Shown here piece after piece: positions 25,931 to 35,697 of a stretch of 64,000 nt of DNA. The position numbers and the translations under genes were made by a program. The DNA lies in NCBI GenBank assembly GCA_016929235.1, contig JAFGJD010000004.1, positions 1-64,000 on the forward strand. The letters are read 5' to 3'. Source of the DNA: Candidatus Babeliales bacterium. GTDB taxonomy: Bacteria; Babelota; Babeliae; Babelales; JABCYS01. A model generated the notes under the pieces. That model had not been told where the DNA came from. It searched no databases and worked only from the letters and a program-made list of their open reading frames with translations. The stretch's first letter is position 1. Each line of letters starts with the position of its first letter.

Positions 25931-27898
25931 TCACGATCGTATCTGTTTTTGAAGCTCCAACCACTGTTCGCGTAATGCAATAGCTTTTTCAAACTGCAGC
26001 GCCTCTGCAGCCTCCCTCATTGTAACTTCAAGTCGAACCAATTCCTTGTGTGTATCCTCTAGGGACATAATTATCTTTTTCTTTTTGTTACGAGCCGATG
26101 CTTGTGCAATAGCCTGCTGTAACGGAGTAATTGTCTTGGTTACAGAACGGCTTACACTGACCGGCGTAATACCATGTTTTTCGTTATGCTCCTGCTGTAA
26201 CGTACGGCGTCGCTCAGTTTCTTTGATTGCTTCACGCATCGATTTCGTTACACGATCTGTATACATCAAGACTCGAGATTCCGTATTTCTGGCAGCACGG
26301 CCAATGATCTGAATCAGAGACCGCTTATCGCGCAAGAAACTTTCTACGTCTGCATCCATGATTGCAACTAATGCTACTTCTGGAAGATCAAGTCCTTCAC
26401 GCAGTAGGTTCACGCCAACCAAACAATCAAAAATTCCCAGCCGTAGCTTCTGAAGAAGTTCAGTGCGTTTTGGTGTTTTGAGATCACTGTGCAAATAGCA
26501 GACTTTTAATTTCTCTTCCTCAAGATAGCGCGCAAGATGCTCTGCCATCTTTTTGGTAAGTACGATTACCAACGACCGATATCCATTTTTTGCTGTCTCG
26601 CGAATCTGTTCAACCAAATGCTTAATCTGATCCACACGCGAGTGCAACTCAAGTTTTGGATCAACCAACCCTGTTGGTCGGATGATCTGCTCAACAACTG
26701 TATCCGACGTTCTTAATTCATAATCACCCGGTGTTGCAGATACAAACATCACATCTTTAAAATACGTTTCGATCTCTTCAAATTTTAACGGACGATTATC
26801 ATACGCAGAAGGAAGCCTGAATCCAAAATCAATCAGTGCTTTTTTACGTGAACGATCGCCTGCATACATACCGCGCAATTGTGGTAATGAAATATGAGAT
26901 TCGTCTACCACGAGTAAAAAATCTTCACCAAAAAAATCGAGCAAACAATACGGAGGTTCCCCGGCAGCACGCCCTTCAAAATGAGCTGTATAGTTTTCTA
27001 TGCCAGAGCAATAGCCAACTTCCTCGAGCATCTCGATATCATGCGAAACACGCTGCTTAAGCCGGTCTTGATAAACAGGATTAGTTATGGTCGGCAAAAC
27101 CGTTTTGAGTTCTTGTTTGATACTTGCAACCGCAGCATCTTTTTTCGCTTGCGTTGTTACAAAATGTTTAGCCGGAAAGATCACTGTATCTTGAAGATTC
27201 ATACATACTTCATTAGTATCGCGATGCACCCATTGCAATGATTCAACAGTCTCACCAAACAGCTCGATGCGGAGTTTCTCTTTTTGATAAGGCAAAACTA
27301 CTTCGATCGTATTCCCTAGAACTTGGAAGGTTCCAGAAATTCGCTCAAATTCATTGCGCTGATACTGTATAAAAATTAGCTTATGAATAAGGTCGTGGCG
27401 TTTGATTGTGTCGCCTACTTTGATGGGAAAAGCCAGGGTTTTGTAGTCACTGGGATTACCAAGCGAGTAGATACACGATACCGAAGCAATCACAATCGTA
27501 TCCCGTCGATTCACTAGTGAAGCTGTCGCTTCGACACGAAGTCGCTCTATCTCTGCATTGACCTTTGTTTCTTTGGGGATATAAATATCTTGCGCTGGAA
27601 GGTATGACTCAGGCTGATAATAGTCATAATAGCTCACAAAATAACAAACCTTATTTTCCGGGAAAAAGAGCGAGAACTCCTCATATAGCTGGGCAGCCAG
27701 TGTTTTGTTTGGGGCCAATACGAGCACAGATTTGTCTTGTTGCGCAATCACATTGGCAACCGTAAATGTCTTACCCGAACCAGTCACACCGATTAAGGTA
27801 GATTTTCCTGGTCGATGCGCAGCAAGCCGCTTGATTGCCTCTGGCTGACTACCCGCAGGCGGAAATGGATTATGGAGCTTGAATAACGGTTTCTTCAT
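25931..27898 (-). CDS. uvrB: UvrABC excision nuclease subunit B
   Basis: A 655-residue UvrB of standard length, the damage-verification helicase of nucleotide excision repair. Walker A is GVTGSGKT (about 38-45), the beta hairpin region is YYDYYQPESYLPAQD, the Walker B-like motif is VVDESH, helicase motif VI is QIIGRAARN, and the C-terminal UVR domain (TMREAAEALQFEKAIALREQ) that contacts UvrC is present. uvrA and uvrC are not in the window. The gene lies 44 bases after transaldolase. Confidence 0.97.
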   Translation of the reverse strand: MKKPLFKLHNPFPPAGSQPEAIKRLAAHRPGKSTLIGVTGSGKTFTVANVIAQQDKSVLVLAPNKTLAAQLYEEFSLFFPENKVCYFVSYYDYYQPESYLPAQDIYIPKETKVNAEIERLRVEATASLVNRRDTIVIASVSCIYSLGNPSDYKTLAFPIKVGDTIKRHDLIHKLIFIQYQRNEFERISGTFQVLGNTIEVVLPYQKEKLRIELFGETVESLQWVHRDTNEVCMNLQDTVIFPAKHFVTTQAKKDAAVASIKQELKTVLPTITNPVYQDRLKQRVSHDIEMLEEVGYCSGIENYTAHFEGRAAGEPPYCLLDFFGEDFLLVVDESHISLPQLRGMYAGDRSRKKALIDFGFRLPSAYDNRPLKFEEIETYFKDVMFVSATPGDYELRTSDTVVEQIIRPTGLVDPKLELHSRVDQIKHLVEQIRETAKNGYRSLVIVLTKKMAEHLARYLEEEKLKVCYLHSDLKTPKRTELLQKLRLGIFDCLVGVNLLREGLDLPEVALVAIMDADVESFLRDKRSLIQIIGRAARNTESRVLMYTDRVTKSMREAIKETERRRTLQQEHNEKHGITPVSVSRSVTKTITPLQQAIAQASARNKKKKIIMSLEDTHKELVRLEVTMREAAEALQFEKAIALREQWLELQKQIRS

Positions 27899-27942
27899 TC
27901 CCTGAGTATAACACGCAGCACGCGTTCTGTAATCACACTCAA

Positions 27943-28602
27943 TTATGGAAATTGCTTAATTCCAAGCTGTTTCCAATCATGTATAAATCGCTTCATACCC
28001 TCGTCAGTCAATGGGTGATTGACTGCTTTTTCTAGAATCGACACTGGCACCGTCGCAGCATCTACACCAATCTCGATCACTTCATGCAGATGCTGAACCG
28101 AGCGAAGTGATGCAGCAAGCAATTCTGTCTCATTTCCATACATATCTAGCATAGACCTAAGCTGGCGAATGAGACCCATCCCATCAGTCTCTACATCCTC
28201 AAGTCGGCCAATAAATGGTGAAATATATCGCACTCCAAGCTTAGTCATAGCCAAACCCTGAAACAAGGTAAAAACCAGCGTAACGTTAACCTTCACACCT
28301 TCTTTAACTAGCCGCTCCATAATTGGATAATACTTGATATGACAGGGAATTTTAACCACAATATTGTTAGCAAGACGCGCAATCCGATGAGCCTGTTCGT
28401 AGATAGACGTCATGTCTTCCTCTGTAACCTCGACACTCACATCCCCATGAGGCAACAGTCCACTGATCACTTGGATGGTCTCTAATGGATCCGAGGTAGC
28501 TTTGCTCAATAGTGTAGGATTAGTCGTCACTCCATCAATGATACCTGTTGGTATCCAACGTTGAAGAGCACCAACGTCGGCGGTATCGAGAAATAATTTC
28601 AT
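27943..28602 (-). CDS. transaldolase / fructose-6-phosphate aldolase-like
   Basis: A 219-residue short-type transaldolase (TalC/MipB group) of the pentose phosphate pathway. The opening MKLFLDTADV, the segment GVTTNPTLLSK and the Schiff-base lysine K84 in VVKIPC are the family signatures. Short members may act either as transaldolase or as fructose-6-phosphate aldolase; the sequence alone does not decide. In a cell with few carbon pathways it would supply pentose and erythrose phosphates. It follows the ankyrin pair on the same strand. Confidence 0.9.
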   Translation of the reverse strand: MKLFLDTADVGALQRWIPTGIIDGVTTNPTLLSKATSDPLETIQVISGLLPHGDVSVEVTEEDMTSIYEQAHRIARLANNIVVKIPCHIKYYPIMERLVKEGVKVNVTLVFTLFQGLAMTKLGVRYISPFIGRLEDVETDGMGLIRQLRSMLDMYGNETELLAASLRSVQHLHEVIEIGVDAATVPVSILEKAVNHPLTDEGMKRFIHDWKQLGIKQFP

Positions 28603-28621
28603 ACTCTTCCTTTGGATAGTG

Positions 28622-29482
28622 TCAGCTCATCACAATTAGTTCGCCGTCACTATACGATGCCTCTGTATACTTGTGCAAGTCTCGCGATACATCAGAAAGA
28701 AGAGATACCAAGTAACTAAGATTAGGATAAAGCTGTTGATACTCTTCAACCCGCTCTAATGCCGTTCTACCAGACGCATCAGTCATGGTAAGATTAATAT
28801 CGCCAGAATGAAGAAGCATTTTGATAATCGAACGCCGGGCGCCCATATTCCAGTAATGCTTTGGAAGTTCCATAGATTCTTTTAAATTACTCCAGGCGAC
28901 TTTAAGACTCTCCAGGGCAATACCAAATAATGCAATGCCAAAGACACCCAAGATTGCGTGCTTGACCAGCTCTTGGCTAATAGGCTTAGGAAGCTGTGCC
29001 ATACGCGCCCATGAGAACGGACTTCCATTCCTAACAAGTGGGCCAATGTTTGGAGAGAGACTAAACCACCCGTTAGGATCTATATGACCTGCCAAAGGAA
29101 CCAAGCCAAACAATGCCTTGTCATGAGCAATAACTTTTTTTGCTCCTGTAAAACTCAGAGTCCCTATTGCAGCTGCTACACCGATTTCACCAAGCATCTT
29201 GGTAAGCGATAATGCAACACTTCTGCTGAACTTGAGTTCATGCACAATCATATCAACCGCAAACATAAGAGGGGTAAGCTGTTCTTTCCCTACCTGGATA
29301 TTTTTATCAATGTTGGGAGATTTCAAACACTCCTTCACTAGTGATCGATCACCTACACGAATTGCATGAAACAAATCAACCTCCGTTAACTCGCCCAATA
29401 TAGTTGGCCGGAGCATATCACAGTTCACAACGGTACTTACGAACATAAGTCCTACTATGATCCACACAAACATCTTACGCAT
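28622..29482 (-). CDS. exported ankyrin/membrane protein, paralogue 2
   Basis: The ATG with AAGGAG 7 bases upstream is taken as start, giving 286 residues and an 8-base overlap with the preceding paralogue. After a signal peptide (MRKMFVWIIVGLMFVSTVVNC) one finds an ankyrin unit (LFHAIRVGDRSLVKECL, then QLTPLMFAV), a long hydrophobic and glycine-rich insert (about 65-200, with probable membrane segments such as HAILGVFGIALFGIAL), and a last ankyrin-like unit (RRSIIKMLLHSGDINL, DASGRTALERV). The same plan occurs in the preceding gene, so the two are tandem duplicates. A membrane-inserted effector or surface protein is possible; function unknown. Confidence 0.65.
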   Translation of the reverse strand: MRKMFVWIIVGLMFVSTVVNCDMLRPTILGELTEVDLFHAIRVGDRSLVKECLKSPNIDKNIQVGKEQLTPLMFAVDMIVHELKFSRSVALSLTKMLGEIGVAAAIGTLSFTGAKKVIAHDKALFGLVPLAGHIDPNGWFSLSPNIGPLVRNGSPFSWARMAQLPKPISQELVKHAILGVFGIALFGIALESLKVAWSNLKESMELPKHYWNMGARRSIIKMLLHSGDINLTMTDASGRTALERVEEYQQLYPNLSYLVSLLSDVSRDLHKYTEASYSDGELIVMS

Positions 29483-30446
29483 GATCACACTCCTTAGATT
29501 CGCAAGCATACGCGACATTCTCAACGTCAATCATCCATTCATCAATTTCTCGCAAAATGCGATATATTTGTTCATTTTCGATATGAATAAGCATCGCTTC
29601 GTGAAGAAAATCACGAACCGTCTTCCCCTGTGAGTTTTCAACATTGATATCTAAATCATGGTGCAAGAGAAGCATTCGAATAATTTCTCGCTCTGCCACA
29701 AGTGCTCGTGCATTAGCTAAACTTGTTGCGGGAATTTGAACAAATCCACTGCCGCCTTTCCATCCTTTCACCAATCCTCTCCACACTAAATAGATGCCCG
29801 CTGCTGCTGTCCATGCAAATACTACTGCAGTCACGGTAGCACGATCAGTGACAAGATTTCTGATCATATCGGGACCTTGTCGAGCCAACATAGTCATACC
29901 AGCTTCAGCCACATCTTGTTGCGACCGATCACGAGCCATGTCTGCCGCAGGAATAAAGTCAGCAGCAGCTGCTGCTGAAAAAGCCGTTCCACCCAAATTC
30001 AAAAGGTTCCTGCCGGCCTCCCAAAGGCCTGCCCTTACGCCTCTCGGGTGTCCAAATGGATTAAAGCCATGAGCAACAGCGCCAATGGCGGCCCATCTGA
30101 CATCGATAGCTCTTGCCGATAAAAAGCTCAATAACCCGAATACTGTCGATACCCCCATACCAGATAAACACATGCCCGTGCTAACCCCTAGATCAACTGT
30201 TGCTTTCGCCAGTCCGCTAATCAATTGGCTATCGTAGACTTTCTCTGCATGAGCAACCAGATCTCGCACTGCAAACATCAACACTGTTTCTTTGTTGGGA
30301 CCCAACCGAAGATTAGGATCTACGCCCTCACGTAACAAGAGCCCGACCCGCTCTGGGTCACTATTTATAACTTCATGAACAATATCAAGATCAGAGCTGT
30401 GAGCAACCCCCGAAGCCAGAAAAAGCATGGCGAGAATTCGTTTCAT
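29475..30446 (-). CDS. exported ankyrin/membrane protein, paralogue 1
   Basis: A 323-residue protein with a signal peptide (MKRILAMLFLASGVAHS), an N-terminal ankyrin unit (DIVHEVINSDPERVGLLLRE, GVDPNLRLG, ETVLMFAVRDL), a hydrophobic Ala/Gly-rich central section (about 75-240) with two or three likely membrane segments, and a final ankyrin-like unit (REIIRMLLLHHDLDINV, NSQGKTVRDFL). Ankyrin repeats bind proteins and are common in effectors of intracellular bacteria. GGAGG lies 5 bases before the ATG. It is translationally overlapped by its paralogue. Confidence 0.65.
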   Translation of the reverse strand: MKRILAMLFLASGVAHSSDLDIVHEVINSDPERVGLLLREGVDPNLRLGPNKETVLMFAVRDLVAHAEKVYDSQLISGLAKATVDLGVSTGMCLSGMGVSTVFGLLSFLSARAIDVRWAAIGAVAHGFNPFGHPRGVRAGLWEAGRNLLNLGGTAFSAAAAADFIPAADMARDRSQQDVAEAGMTMLARQGPDMIRNLVTDRATVTAVVFAWTAAAGIYLVWRGLVKGWKGGSGFVQIPATSLANARALVAEREIIRMLLLHHDLDINVENSQGKTVRDFLHEAMLIHIENEQIYRILREIDEWMIDVENVAYACESKECDHA

Positions 30447-30515
30447 AATGCCTCCGATAAAAAGCTGAGTAACTTTTACCTTACCCAGTCCGATTGTTCG
30501 TGTAAAATGCCTAAC

Positions 30516-32960
30516 CTAACGGACAACAAAGTTAATAAGGCGATTTGGCACAAAGATCACCTTGATGATCGTCTTGGCCTCAAGCCACTTGGCCACTATG
30601 GTCCCGGCAGACTTTTGGACATCCTCTTCAGAGGCTCCCGCCTTCACCGTCAAGGTACCCCGCAACTTACCATTTACCTGAACAGCAATACCCACCGTTG
30701 TAGCTACGGTGAGTTTAGGATCATACGTTGGCCATTGACAGTCACCCAACTGTTTGCCAAAAAGCTTCTCAAGTAACTCGCTTGCCATATGTGGCGCAAG
30801 TACTGAAAGCGCAACAATAATCTTTTCAAGACTCATTTTTCCAAGTTTCAGAGAATTTGCAGTGATATCGTTGAGTAATTCCATGAATGCAGAAATGGCC
30901 GTGTTGGGCTTAAAATATTCAAGTCTTTCTTGAAAATCTTTCAAAAATATATGCACTCTACGACTTGTTTCATCCGCTTCTTGTTGGTCAGAACAATGGC
31001 GATTTTCATCGCTCATGTAGATCCAGAACCGATTCAAAAATCGCTTAATACCATCAAGGCCCGTGTCTTGCCATTCGCAATCAAGTTCAGGTGGGCCCAT
31101 GAACAAAATATACATACGCAAGACATCAGAACCATATGCCTGAACCATCTCATCCGGGTTCACCACATTACCCTTAGACTTAGACATTTTTTCAACAAGT
31201 CCACTCTTTTCTGAGTACTTGAGAATCATGCCCTGATTAAACAGCTGCTTGAATGGTTCATCGAACGGTAGATACCCAAGGTCATGTAATACCTTGATGT
31301 AAAACCGCGAGTACAACAGATGCAAAATTGCGTGTTCAATTCCTCCAACATACAGATCAACCGGAAGCCAATAGTTCATATCTTTATCATCAAATGGCTT
31401 GTCTTTGAGATGAGGGTTTGGATAGCGCAAGAAATACCAACATGATCCTGCCCATTGCGGCATGGTGTTGGTTTCACGCTTACCCAGACCACCACATTTT
31501 GGACATGCAACATTGACCCATGACTCAATGGCTGCCAACGGAGACTCACCAGTTCCTGTCGGTTGATATTTTTCTACTTCAGGCAACTCGACTGGCAACT
31601 GATCCTCGGGAACAGGAACTACTCCACATTTATAACAGTGAATCAAAGGAATGGGCTCACCCCAATACCTTTGTCGCGAAAATATCCAATCACGAAGACG
31701 GTACTGTACCGAACGTTCTGCGTATCCTTTTTTCACGCAGTACTCAATGATCTCTTGTCGTACGTCACCAGCTCGCTTTCCAGCAAACTCTGCTGGCTCT
31801 GCAAGAATACCATTCACCATATCGGCATAACAGATCTCTAAGTTTTCAACCTGCTCGCGTAGCTCAGGATCTATAGGAAAGAGAACCGGCTTTAAGTGAA
31901 TATCGTATTTTTTCGCAAATGCAAAATCTCGTTGGTCATGCGCGGAACATTTGATGATACCTGTTCCATAATCAGCAAGAGCAAATGACGCAACCCAGAT
32001 AGGAAGATCTCCATTGCCAACCGGATCAACGATGTATCGCCCCGTAAAGATTCCTTCTACATCTTTTTCATTCTCGTAAGCACCATTACGTCGCTTGGCT
32101 ATCATAGTATCGCAGAATGCCCGAATCTCATCCTTATTCTGCACACCCTCAAGCAACTGATTAAGGAATGGATGGTCCGGAGCAATCACAACAAATGTGT
32201 CCGCCGCAAATGATTCAAAATGAGTTGAATAGGTTTTGATCGTCAGATCAGTACTCTTAACGGGCGCAGTAAACAAAAGGCCTTCACTCTTACCAATCCA
32301 GTTCCGCTGCATCAACTTAACTTTTTCAGGCCATTCGAGACGATCGAGACCTTCAAGCAATTTTTCTGCATACGCGGTAATACGCAAGACCCACTGAGGA
32401 ACATTTTTTTGGGTTACCTTGGTGCCACAACGTTCACATGCGCCGTTCACCACTTCTTCATTTGCCAACCCGGTCAAGCATGAAGGACACCAGTTGATTG
32501 GCATGTTGGATTGATACGCCAAGCCTGCTTTGAACATTTGAATAAAGATCCATTGCGTCCATTTATAGTAATTAGGATCCGTTGTATTAACTTCTTTATC
32601 CCAATCATAGATGGCAGCAATATCTTTAAGTTGTTCTTTAAATTTTTTGATGTTGGCCTCAGTACCCAACTTGGGGTGGATACCTTTTTTAATCGCATCA
32701 TTTTCTGCAGGCAACCCAAATGCATCCCAACCCATAGGATGTAGTACATTGTATCCCTCTAACCATTTCATGCGAGCATACACATCAGACAAGACATACC
32801 CTCGCCAGTGTCCTACATGAAGTCCCGACCCTGAAGGATAAGGGAACATATCCAGGCAATAAAACTTCTTACCTGAGCCTGCCGATTTGGTCGCAACAGG
32901 TGGATTTTTGGCCCATCGCTTCTGCCACTTTTTTTCTATATCACAAACTGAGTAATTCAT
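30516..32960 (-). CDS. leuS: leucyl-tRNA synthetase
   Basis: An 814-residue class I synthetase that charges tRNA-Leu. The ATP-site motifs are HVGH (48-51) and KMSKS (about 590), the zinc region has CPSC and CERC, and the editing domain lies at about 220-420. In that domain the universal aspartate is kept (SAHDQRDF), but the threonine-rich segment normally reading TTRPDT is STHFES here, which could alter proofreading of mischarged tRNA. The C-terminal tRNA-binding domain is present. It follows brnQ by 12 bases, and coupling of leucine uptake with leucine charging is meaningful. Confidence 0.96.
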   Translation of the reverse strand: MNYSVCDIEKKWQKRWAKNPPVATKSAGSGKKFYCLDMFPYPSGSGLHVGHWRGYVLSDVYARMKWLEGYNVLHPMGWDAFGLPAENDAIKKGIHPKLGTEANIKKFKEQLKDIAAIYDWDKEVNTTDPNYYKWTQWIFIQMFKAGLAYQSNMPINWCPSCLTGLANEEVVNGACERCGTKVTQKNVPQWVLRITAYAEKLLEGLDRLEWPEKVKLMQRNWIGKSEGLLFTAPVKSTDLTIKTYSTHFESFAADTFVVIAPDHPFLNQLLEGVQNKDEIRAFCDTMIAKRRNGAYENEKDVEGIFTGRYIVDPVGNGDLPIWVASFALADYGTGIIKCSAHDQRDFAFAKKYDIHLKPVLFPIDPELREQVENLEICYADMVNGILAEPAEFAGKRAGDVRQEIIEYCVKKGYAERSVQYRLRDWIFSRQRYWGEPIPLIHCYKCGVVPVPEDQLPVELPEVEKYQPTGTGESPLAAIESWVNVACPKCGGLGKRETNTMPQWAGSCWYFLRYPNPHLKDKPFDDKDMNYWLPVDLYVGGIEHAILHLLYSRFYIKVLHDLGYLPFDEPFKQLFNQGMILKYSEKSGLVEKMSKSKGNVVNPDEMVQAYGSDVLRMYILFMGPPELDCEWQDTGLDGIKRFLNRFWIYMSDENRHCSDQQEADETSRRVHIFLKDFQERLEYFKPNTAISAFMELLNDITANSLKLGKMSLEKIIVALSVLAPHMASELLEKLFGKQLGDCQWPTYDPKLTVATTVGIAVQVNGKLRGTLTVKAGASEEDVQKSAGTIVAKWLEAKTIIKVIFVPNRLINFVVR

Positions 32961-32972
32961 TCTAAATCACCA

Positions 32973-34136
32973 TTACCCGCACAATAATGCGCTTATACGA
33001 TCCCAATATTGCACAAAAAACGTTATCACCACTGTAGCATAAACAGGCACCTTGACGAAGCGAAAACCATTTGTTTTATACAGAATGTTAAGAATCGATA
33101 ATACAATCATCGCTGGGTAGCAGACTGTAACAATTGGAACAATCACATCCATGATTCCACTGAAACCCAGGTTAGCAAATGCTGCCGTAATAGTAACTGT
33201 TAACGTTACTGCAACTCGATAGCTAATCTTTCTCCTAAAAATATAAATACTCAAATAATCAGCAAACAAGCTGGTCAAAGCGACTGCCGTTGTCAAACAT
33301 GCAGCAGCAACCGTAAAACTTGAAAGCATACCAAGTCGTCCAAGAAGATGATCGGACAAAGCAAAGATGAGCTGTTCTCTTGGCACCGTTGTTACAGCAG
33401 CCGCGTGAATTGCACCTGCTACCATAAATCCAACATAGACACCACCGAGAAGCAGTGATCCAATAACCCCCGCTTTGAACAATGAATGCAAGAGGCGTTG
33501 TGGAGATGAAAGAAGATCCTTATCAAGCGCATCAAATACTAGTTTAGAAAAGAAGATCGCACCCAATAGATCAAGCGTTAGAAATCCTTCGAAAAATCCC
33601 GAAACCAAAGCGTTAAGATTAGAAATATCAGTATGTGGTGGCGTTACTTTTATGAAAAATGCACTTACTATTACACTCAAAAGCAAGACAATTTTGAGCG
33701 GGCCAAGATAGCGACCAATCACATCCATAACCTCATTTTTACGAACCGTTAAAAACCACACAATGATAGCCGACAAAAAACTAAACATAGCCAACGAAAA
33801 TGAAGGGAAATACCAAGCGAATGCTGAGTGAGAAAGCGTAATAGTTCTTGGGATAGCCCCGAAGGGGCCGATCAAGATCATACACAAAAAGGCCCAAAGT
33901 TCTCCTGATTTTTTACCAAGACGCTGAAAGAATGCCCTATAGTCACCCCCAAACAATACCCCGGAAAAAAGGCCTAAAAGGGGCATAACAACAGCCGAGA
34001 AGAAAATTCCGACAATGGCGGGTGTAACATGATCGCCCATCATTCTTCCAAGATCCAAAGGAAATACCACATTACCTGCGCCGAAAAATATGGCAAAAAG
34101 CGCAACCCCCAAAGATATAATTTGTTTTCTAGTCAT
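32973..34136 (-). CDS. brnQ: branched-chain amino acid carrier, BrnQ family
   Basis: A 387-residue polytopic inner-membrane protein of the LIVCS family, which imports Leu, Ile and Val with Na+ or H+. The first helix GVALFAIFFGAGNVVFPLDLG is the family signature, where the FGAGN stretch forms part of the substrate/ion site. About eleven to twelve hydrophobic segments follow. Length is a little below typical (about 430). AAGGAA is 8 bases before the ATG. Being upstream of leuS and behind a small ORF rich in branched-chain residues, it may be regulated by leucine supply; if ion coupling is Na+, it would fit the Na+-type c subunit suggested elsewhere. Confidence 0.9.
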   Translation of the reverse strand: MTRKQIISLGVALFAIFFGAGNVVFPLDLGRMMGDHVTPAIVGIFFSAVVMPLLGLFSGVLFGGDYRAFFQRLGKKSGELWAFLCMILIGPFGAIPRTITLSHSAFAWYFPSFSLAMFSFLSAIIVWFLTVRKNEVMDVIGRYLGPLKIVLLLSVIVSAFFIKVTPPHTDISNLNALVSGFFEGFLTLDLLGAIFFSKLVFDALDKDLLSSPQRLLHSLFKAGVIGSLLLGGVYVGFMVAGAIHAAAVTTVPREQLIFALSDHLLGRLGMLSSFTVAAACLTTAVALTSLFADYLSIYIFRRKISYRVAVTLTVTITAAFANLGFSGIMDVIVPIVTVCYPAMIVLSILNILYKTNGFRFVKVPVYATVVITFFVQYWDRISALLCG

Positions 34137-34188
34137 GATCCAAATTCCTTAAGTACTAAAAAAAGCAAGAACTACTACAGCTAAATGC

Positions 34189-34404
34189 TTACAGAATAAT
34201 AATGGGCTGGATGACCCTGATATCAACCAGCAGGCAAATAAAGGCAAAAGACGAGAAAAGAAAAGAGAAAGACGATCGACGATACGACATAGTTCCTGGG
34301 TTATAGACCCACCGACTTAATGTCTCCATCGTAGGCTCCTGTAGTAGTAAGAATAATACAAATACTCGAAAAACCACTGTAACATTCATGGGCATTTTTT
34401 TCAA
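34189..34404 (-). CDS. small hydrophobic ORF or leader peptide upstream of brnQ
   Basis: A 71-codon frame starts at a TTG with an excellent GAGGG ribosome site 5 bases upstream. The product would start MKKMPMNVTVVFRVFVLFLL, like a signal or membrane helix, and end in a second hydrophobic part with ten branched-chain residues among the last fifteen (CLLVDIRVIQPIIIL). It ends 52 bases before brnQ. It could be a small membrane protein or a leader peptide sensing Leu/Ile/Val. The rest of the gap up to 34496 shows no other gene. Neither reading is proven. Confidence 0.35.
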   Translation of the reverse strand: MKKMPMNVTVVFRVFVLFLLLQEPTMETLSRWVYNPGTMSYRRSSFSFLFSSFAFICLLVDIRVIQPIIIL

Positions 34405-34496
34405 TGAAGCCCTCTCCCCTGATCTCTGTAAATTCGAATCCCATTGTGATAGGCTGCTGCAAGATATCATGATAGCGGTGAAAAAAGGGCTTTAGG

Positions 34497-35138
34497 ATGA
34501 AACAAAGAAGAACCAGTCATGCTGATATTCGACAGTCATTTCTTGATGATGAAATGATCCTGGTCGTCAAACGTGATGACCTGTTTCCTCAGGGAGCATG
34601 GTCAGGATTACAACACGTTCCCTTTGATGAAATCCTCGCAACAATTAAAGAAAAGCAACTCTTTATGCCTCGCTCCCACATGGAAACTGATCCAACGTAC
34701 AAACAAATCATCCCGTATCTTCTGTTTGAATACGATGGACGCTATTTTCTTATGCAACGATCACCTGCAACTAAAGCTCAGGACCTTCGCTATAAATATT
34801 CCTTAGGTATCGGAGGGCATATTCGCCAGGATGACATGAAAACATCGTCCATCCTTGCATGGGCCGACCGTGAGTTCAAAGAAGAAATTGAATACAATGG
34901 CACTTATAAAGCCGAACCGATTGGGATCTTAAACGATGACTCAAACCCAATTGGCCAAGTGCATGTTGGATTGGTATTCATTCTCAAAGGCGACTCGCCT
35001 CACATCAAGGTCAAGGATGAACACATCAGTGGCACTTTACTTCCGCTTGAAGAGTTAAAAGATTTCTATCCTCGCATGGAGTCATGGAGTCGTATTGTAT
35101 TTGACTTCATGGCAGAGAAACACCATACTGCGGGCTAG
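34497..35138 (+). CDS. Nudix-family hydrolase
   Basis: A 213-residue protein of the longer Nudix type. The box is GIGGHIRQDD at about 101-110 followed after a short insert by REFKEEI; the two acidic residues of the EE pair bind the metal. The preceding RSHMETDPTYKQIIPYLLF and DGRYFLMQRSP are typical of a family of phosphoesterase-like Nudix proteins of about 200 residues. Nudix enzymes split nucleoside diphosphate derivatives, but the substrate here is unknown. Cytosolic, no signal peptide. It is divergent from brnQ and followed by a small exported protein. Confidence 0.8.
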   Translation: MKQRRTSHADIRQSFLDDEMILVVKRDDLFPQGAWSGLQHVPFDEILATIKEKQLFMPRSHMETDPTYKQIIPYLLFEYDGRYFLMQRSPATKAQDLRYKYSLGIGGHIRQDDMKTSSILAWADREFKEEIEYNGTYKAEPIGILNDDSNPIGQVHVGLVFILKGDSPHIKVKDEHISGTLLPLEELKDFYPRMESWSRIVFDFMAEKHHTAG

Positions 35139-35172
35139 TCATTAACCGTAGTAACCGACAAGGGACAATGTC

Positions 35173-35637
35173 ATGCGCAAGAAGAACTTCGTGTATCTGG
35201 CTTTTTTGAGTTGTTTGGGCAACTGTATTATTATGGCTACAGAAAATACTCCACGTGTAGCCCCCGAGGCTTCGGATAGCCAGGTGGTAGAACAGCTAAC
35301 AGGAGCACTAAGGGACGGAGCATTTTTAACAAAATTGTTCTGGGCTGCCATGCTTGTTTGGGCAGCACACCTGATCGGCAAACAAGCTTCAGTGCTACTC
35401 GAGCCTCACAACCACACGAAAGAAATTTGTTCTTCATGTCATCAAAGGGTTCCAGGATTAATCCTTCTCCATCAATGTAGACACGGACATAACAACTACA
35501 TAGCATACTCGCGCACAAGGCTACCTCGTGGCGATGTCGTGTCAGTTATCTCATGTAAACCTCAGTCAAACTTTGATCCCGAAACTATAAAGGAATTTGT
35601 GGCACAATACGACAAAATCGCTTGCCCCACTGATTAG
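35173..35637 (+). CDS. small exported protein with zinc-ribbon-like cysteines
   Basis: A 154-residue protein with a signal peptide (MRKKNFVYLAFLSCLGNCII), a second hydrophobic segment (FLTKLFWAAMLVWAAHLIG, about 51-69), and a C-terminal domain with CSSCHQ and, 16 residues later, HQCRHGH, which could bind a metal ion in a ribbon or treble-clef-like fold. This part recalls RING/zinc-finger spacing but is incomplete. No family is recognised. It ends just before a long perfect hairpin. Confidence 0.5.
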   Translation: MRKKNFVYLAFLSCLGNCIIMATENTPRVAPEASDSQVVEQLTGALRDGAFLTKLFWAAMLVWAAHLIGKQASVLLEPHNHTKEICSSCHQRVPGLILLHQCRHGHNNYIAYSRTRLPRGDVVSVISCKPQSNFDPETIKEFVAQYDKIACPTD

Positions 35638-35649
35638 AAAAAATCCTTA

Positions 35650-35697
35650 GAAGAAGACAAATGAGCTGTACATAATTACAGCTCATTTGTCTTCTTC
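35650..35697. terminator. 21-bp perfect inverted repeat, probable bidirectional terminator
   Basis: The arms 35650-35670 and 35677-35697 are perfectly complementary over 21 bases with loop CATAAT. It lies between converging genes. There is no T-run on either side, so factor-independent termination is not assured; it may instead protect 3' ends. Confidence 0.6.

Noticed and set aside
34137-34496. T-box riboswitch ahead of brnQ-leuS
   Set aside because: No TGGNACCGCG-like antiterminator was found in the minus-strand leader.
34790-34900. Nudix box with longer spacing as an anomaly
   Set aside because: The spacing and the GGHIxxxD form fit a known group of longer Nudix proteins, so it is not unusual.
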